Shown here in pieces: positions 59,401 through 64,000 of a DNA stretch of 64,000 bases (the stretch's first letter is position 1; each line of letters opens with the position of its first letter). The notes below the pieces were generated by a model. That model saw nothing but the letters and a program-made list of their open reading frames with translations, had not been told where the DNA came from and did not search any database. The translations under genes and the position numbers were made by a program. The stretch is from Branchiostoma floridae (Eukaryota > Chordata > Leptocardii > Amphioxiformes > Branchiostomatidae), in the NCBI RefSeq assembly GCF_000003815.2, contig NC_049991.1, forward strand, positions 8,758,998 through 8,822,997, given 5' to 3'.

Positions 59401-62400
59401 CCAGGATGCTGGTTAGAACTCACATCATCGTAGTCTTCTCTACTCACACTTCCTACAGACACAGAAGGACATTGATGTTAGATACACTCAGATGGGGCAG
59501 GGGGCACTAACAAGCATCATACATTAAAACTATCATCAACATTTTCTCTTGATATTTCTGTACTGCGCATGCCTGTTTGAAACCACCAAATGTAAAACCA
59601 CTCCATGGAGGTGACCAGGAAGAGGTTTTTGAATTTTGGTCATTGTGCTATTTAGAGGCATCACCCATGAGGTACTGCCAAAAAATCTGAAAAGGAAATG
59701 TCTTTTTCAAGTGAAGTCACTCTGCTGTGGCAGAAAGTTTTAGAACTACTTTTAACTTAATTACAATGTTGCATGAACAGCTTCATCCGAGGTAGTGCCA
59801 AAAAAAAAAAAGAGAAAAGAAACACATCTCTCCCCTCCCAGTGAGGTCACTCTGCTGTGTCTTCAGCAGAGTTTTAGCACTACTTTTAAGTTGATCACAG
59901 CGATTGTTGCATCAACGGCTCCACCCCGAGGTACGGCCAAAACATTTGGTGAAAAGTACCCACCTCGTCCCCTTCCTGTATAGCCACTCTGGCGAGGGAC
60001 CAGCTGGAAGTTCATGTCCAGCTGTCTGGCCTGGCGAGCCTGCGCCTTACTCAGCTTCTTCAGGTGCACGGCCGCCTGGTGAGCCTTCAGGTCGATGTCC
60101 GTGGGGAACACTGACGTGAACTTCTCCTCACGACAGTCGTCCTCCTCACACAGGAAGTGGGCATCACGGAAGTGGTTACGAAGCACGTCATAGTCACTGA
60201 AGAAAAATAAACAAAACTTAACGCTGCTACCTTATCTTGTAACCAATACAAGTTTCCCTGCAGACCACATGTCAATTTAGAATACATGTGTATACTATGT
60301 CTGCACAAGACATTACTACTTACAATATTATAACATATGATATAAAATGTATTTGAACAACAACAGCAAAGGAGATGTTACTTGTCAATATTACAAGTAA
60401 CTACTGGAAATCTATCTATTTTTTTAGTACATAATTCGTCAGTAGGGTGAAAGAACACAGTCGTACAACTTGGAAATGCATACTACTAGTATTTGTGGAA
60501 TGGCGTATTTGGGATGGAGAGGTCACTGCAATAAAAAATGAGTACGTTTCAGGCATAACAGTACTGAATATTTAGAATTAGAGGATGAGAAATTGTACCT
60601 GTAATACTGGTTACTCCCGGCAGTATCACACACGTGACAGTAGTAGTGGTCCGTACGCAGATGTCTTAGAAGGCTGTCGTTGTCCACGTAACGCTCATCA
60701 CAAAACTCGCACAGAGGGTGGCCGCGGTACGACTTGTCGTTCTTATCTCCGATCCGGCGATGCTCAGCCAGCTCCTTCCTGTTGTAGGTCTTACGCTCCC
60801 AGGAAAAGATCTGGAACAAAGACAAGCACCAAAAAGTCAGCACATATTTGAGGCGTTCAAAATTGCTTTTCTTGCTAGGGGTGACAAAACTATTTTTCCT
60901 TGTTAACTTAAAGGCCCACTATTACTTAGTCTAGTACTAGCATCATTGTATCTATATGTACAATTTGGACAGAAAGTAGATTTTCCCACTATTTCTTTAC
61001 ATAATAAGTTAAATCAACCCTATAGCATTTCATACGAATATTCAGGAAGAGAAGCTGCAACATTATCACACCATACACTGTTTTTGTTCGCTAACAGGAG
61101 GGTCTAGATTGAGATGGTTCTTTTACTTCAGCAGCACAAAGTTAGCCCTCTAACTTGTACATGTATGTGTGTGGAAAAAATGCTGTCGTATACTCCAAGA
61201 CTATCATGGTTCTCCAGTCTCTTGTCTGTCGCTAACCATTTAACAATGTTTTACCTGCAGGTGTTCAGTGCAGAGATCGCAGTAGAACAGCTCATGCTCC
61301 TTCCGCATGTGTTTGGACAGCTGAGGGAACGTGCGGAAAGTCGGCTTCTCCGGACAATCAGTACACTTGTGCTCCAACAGTTCTCTAGAGAGATTCAACA
61401 GAAAGACTTGATGTAAAAGATCAACTTTGATCGATATTGAATGTATATAACACTACTGCTACTGGGAATTGTTAATCTTAAATTATCTGTACTATCAGCA
61501 TTTTCAAGTTCACAGTTTGATGAAAAAAGATAAAGATGATGCACCTTGAGGCAGATCGCGTGCCTTTTTATCAAAATGGCATAATTAGGACAAATACATG
61601 AATAGCTCTAAAGAAAAAGTCTAATTCAACAGAAAGCATTCTTGCAGGGTGGTTGAGTTTAACATTTTGTATCTTTTATATCTTTTATATCAAGCAATAA
61701 ACTTGAGTTTTCTCAGGTTGGCATGATATAGATAAAAATACAACACAGGCAGGGTACACCATACTGCCCGAGGTACGGCCCTTCCACGGGTCAGATCCCC
61801 ATCTGGCCTTCGGGTGATCCAACCCACGGTTGGGCCGTACCTCGGGCAATACAGAATACCCCGTGTTGTATTATATATACCCAGTAACCCACCACACAGA
61901 CCCCCCTTAAGGCTTAACATATGGTCAATTAAGTTGGACACTAGTATTGCCTAGTGTTGGCGACAGTCGCTTAGAAAATATTCTGTGGCTTAGAAAACCT
62001 ACACAACTAATGTTGTATGGTGCAGATGTGGTTTATGCCTCAATAAAAACAACAAGAAGCACAGGTGCATAGACATCAATACGGTATGGAACAGGGAATT
62101 GTGGGATTTTTTTTTGTTGAGAGGGGGAGGGGGGCAACTATTTTCAAGTCTATCTCTGGTTTAAATCATTCATATCCAACACAACACAACAAGTTTGTTT
62201 ACACACCTGTATCGTTTCTGTGTGACATTTTCAGCAAAGTAAATTCCGTGTTTCCTTTCCAAACGCAGGTGTTCCGTTGAAATAGAAGAGAATGTCTGTC
62301 TCCTACTGGTGAATACCACCTGAAAAAGTTACATAATTTGGTTACATCACTTTCAATTTAAAAGTCAACAGCGAGAATTTGACGATTCGAGCCTCTACAA

Positions 62401-62628
62401 AGCGTTGTGTAGAAGAGGTTGTACCTTGTCTAGGTCTTTTCTACATACGGCGCAGTAGTTTTGCTGACAGAGCACCCTCATACGGGTGGAACACTTCCAG
62501 CAGACGGGATGGTCGCACTCTCCAACCGCCAAGATCTCGGGTTCCCCGCAACACAACACGCAGGCCCGCTCGCTTTCCTTCCTGGAGCGCTCGGTCGGCT
62601 TCTTTCCGCTTTCACGTTCACCTTCCAT
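56436..62628 (-). CDS. ZNF598: ZNF598 RING/C2H2 E3 ubiquitin ligase, eight exons
   Basis: This family senses collided ribosomes, ubiquitinates eS10/uS10 and recruits GIGYF-4EHP. Minus-strand exons: 62628-62425, 62319-62207, 61384-61255, 60810-60599, 60196-59964, 59452-59362, 58880-58575 and 58080-56436. They join in phase to 2934 nt (977 aa plus stop; human about 904). The RING lies at residues 23-62 (C23, C26, C38, H40, C43, C46, C59, C62). Next comes the conserved IYFAENVTQKRYRELLEHKC region, then C2H2-type fingers at about 110-250 (HKCTDCPEKPTFRTF; HPLCEFCDERYVDND; HYYCHVCD; HFLCEEDDCREEKF). The disordered C-terminal half has repeated DFPSL/DFPAL motifs, a poly-Lys tract near 57475-57510 and PPPGL/PPGF motifs (GYF-binding type). 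The end carries the conserved FRQGTLPASEYYTTC and FVELLVLLPDAHKQQELW block. Confidence 0.96.
59671..59950. repeat. Intronic tandem duplication, about 125-140 bp units
   Basis: Two diverged units begin ggtactgccaaaaaa and ggtagtgccaaaaaa. Both contain gaagtcactctgctgtg/gaggtcactctgctgtg and acttttaa words. A third start, ggtacggccaaaac, runs up to the ZNF598 exon 5 donor near 59964. Confidence 0.65.
61738..61871. mobile_element. Palindromic MITE in ZNF598 intron 2
   Basis: About 134 bp with near-perfect arms: acaacacaggcagggtacac ... gcccgaggtacggcc on the left, and ggccgtacctcgggc ... ccccgtgttgt on the right. Only about 50 bp lie between the inner arms, so the RNA would form a strong hairpin. 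The flanks are tata-rich, which hides any target duplication. Confidence 0.75.
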
Positions 62629-62771
62629 CCTTTCTTCAAGTCTAATTGTCCCGAATAAAAGCTAAGAATGATTATAAAGGCTATAAAAGTTACGCAAGAC
62701 GGAGAAACACGGTACGTTAAAAATTTTCTTCGGCTGATGACTCACATGAACTTTGCCCTCTTACCATTACA

Positions 62772-62885
62772 CGCATGCGCTTTGCTGTTTTACGGTATTA
62801 TCGTAAAACCTGACCCACACGTTTTCTGACAGTATCGTAAAATCGGAATTTGTACGACGGAGCGCATGCGCGACAGCCCGGAAGT
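62772..62885. promoter_or_regulatory. Head-to-head promoter region with NRF1 and ETS sites
   Basis: Between the ZNF598 start (62628, minus) and the NPHP3 start (63699, plus) lie cgcatgcgc (62772-62780), a perfect NRF1-type palindrome gcgcatgcgc (62862-62871) and ccggaagt (62878-62885), an ETS core. This combination is typical of TATA-less housekeeping promoters. Sharing by the two genes is inferred from position. Confidence 0.6.
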
Positions 62886-63009
62886 AGTAGCAGTGATTGA
62901 AGTTTGTGGAATGTCTCAAGAGTTTACACGGTGAGATCTTAAAGATGTAAGGAGAAGACATGATAAAGTTTTCAGACATCAGTGAGAATGAAAAGAGAAG
63001 AAGAAGAAG
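62886..63009 (+). other. Probable 5' untranslated exon of NPHP3
   Basis: Downstream of the ETS site a purine-rich stretch ends in a strong donor, agaagaag/gtgagtaagg (gt at 63010). A good acceptor, ttttactttctag, ends at 63557. Splicing these would join a leader exon to the exon carrying the NPHP3 ATG. A short upstream ORF starts at 63563 and closes within about 60 bases, which could damp translation. Confidence 0.45.
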
Positions 63010-63698
63010 GTGAGTAAGGCCCTACGTCGTTGTGTTGACAATTTGCTGTTTACGTTGTCAACATGTCAAACTCTTGCTATTAAACTTGTTCACGTTAACT
63101 GATTAACCATGGCTTGTTAATTGATTCAACGAAGAGATAACTACATGTAGACGTAGTTACGAGTGGATATCATCAGAAGTAGCAGCTCAGAAGTATGGTT
63201 AATTTAGTAATCAATGTTTCATTATGCAAAATGTGATCAATCAAAAAAGTCTTGACAGCTCTGCAACAGACCTGAGTCAGCTTACACTCACAGATGTGCC
63301 CTATGTGTCAGGGACTGTCATTCTCGTATAGGACTGTTTAGCCACAGTCGACGCTGTAGGGCTGACATCAATTAGGATTTTACCATTGTCAATATTGACC
63401 GAAGGAGGCAAGTTTGTTAGTCATCATTGTTTATAATTACTAGTACATGTATACTGTAACGATATGGTATGACTTAGAATTTTTCATATGATGACTTTCA
63501 CTTTTTTTAAGTAGCCTATGTTTGATGATGAATAAAAATCTCTTTTACTTTCTAGGTGAGATGGCTGATCCACCAATATTAATACTACACACAAACTATA
63601 AAGTGACATTTCACATATGATTTAACAAGTACAACTGAGCAGAATGCTGCTGGTAACCGCTTGAAGAGTAACCGCGAAAGTTTACGGTAAGAGTCACG

Positions 63699-64000
63699 AT
63701 GGGGACGAGCAGTTCCCTTCTCCGCAGCCGCGAATCGCTGGAGGAGCTGACGGATGGCGTATACCTGGACGGGAACCTGGATATTCCCAATGAGGTCAAG
63801 CCTCGCCACGCCCTACTCCGCTCTGTCGGTTCCTTCGGACGGAGAATGAAGGGCGCCAGCTTCCGGTCCAACGCGTCGGTGGATCTGATGGAGAACCCGG
63901 AGGCTGAGCGAATCAGGAAGGAGTACGAGATGTTCCGCTACAGCAAGCAGAGCGAGATCCAGGACATGCAGAAGAAAATGGAGAAGCTGGAAAACGAGAA
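63699..64000 (+). CDS. NPHP3: Nephrocystin-3, first coding exon (continues beyond window)
   Basis: The frame from ATG 63699 is open to the window end (100 codons). It begins MGTSSSLL, a Gly2 N-myristoylation motif that in the family directs nephrocystin-3 to cilia via UNC119. IPNEVKPRHALLRS, GRRMKGASFRSN and ERIRKEYEMFRYSKQSEIQD follow, matching the vertebrate NPHP3 N-terminus in order. The last part starts the family's coiled coil; the NTPase and TPR regions would lie downstream. The role is in the inversin compartment of the ciliary base, with links to planar polarity. The call rests on about 100 residues, but the pattern is distinctive. Confidence 0.88.
   Translation, partial: MGTSSSLLRSRESLEELTDGVYLDGNLDIPNEVKPRHALLRSVGSFGRRMKGASFRSNASVDLMENPEAERIRKEYEMFRYSKQSEIQDMQKKMEKLENE

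Overview
The window looks like a piece of a lancelet (Branchiostoma-type, invertebrate chordate) nuclear genome. The grounds are small exons with GT-AG introns, deuterostome orthologues (TBL3/UTP13, ZNF598, NPHP3), a long-array C2H2 zinc-finger gene, an olfactomedin gene, very many short non-autonomous transposons and frequent tacatgta-type words. The organism call is inference; the gene calls rest on translations I made across splice sites.

Layout. 1-1001: 5' part of a C2H2 zinc-finger gene (minus strand), cut by the window edge. 1002-6175: gene-free DNA with two transposon-like elements that have clear target-site duplications, a tRNA-like sequence and a perfect 44-bp inverted repeat. 6176-20249: a complete 25-exon gene for TBL3/UTP13 (plus strand), whose reading frame closes exactly (978 aa); a 100-N assembly gap lies in its 19th intron. 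20250-41000: a tandem array of four intronless LRR transmembrane receptor genes (minus strand), built by an early local duplication and then by a duplication of about 12.7 kb. Each step carried along pieces of the TBL3 3' end. The third LRR copy has lost its start and signal peptide by a frameshift.

27806-32577 and 47459-55685 are two copies (A and B) of another duplicated segment. Each contains a short ORF, a small transposon and a 49-bp minisatellite: about 1 kb in A and about 5 kb with a 2-kb higher-order period in B. A related short form sits at about 41020-41340. 42670-45547: a complete three-exon secreted olfactomedin-domain gene (minus strand). 56436-62628: a complete eight-exon ZNF598 gene (minus strand). 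62629-63698: an NRF1/ETS-type head-to-head promoter region. 63699-64000: the first coding exon of NPHP3 (plus strand), running out of the window.

The conserved genes are housekeeping: small-subunit processome (TBL3), ribosome-collision ubiquitin ligase (ZNF598) and ciliary inversin compartment (NPHP3). They are not an operon and do not share a pathway. The notable part is the middle 35 kb: a young, actively rearranging block. Its LRR receptor copies look like mosaics of one another, and its minisatellite appears to derive from a unit still present inside a neighbouring ORF.
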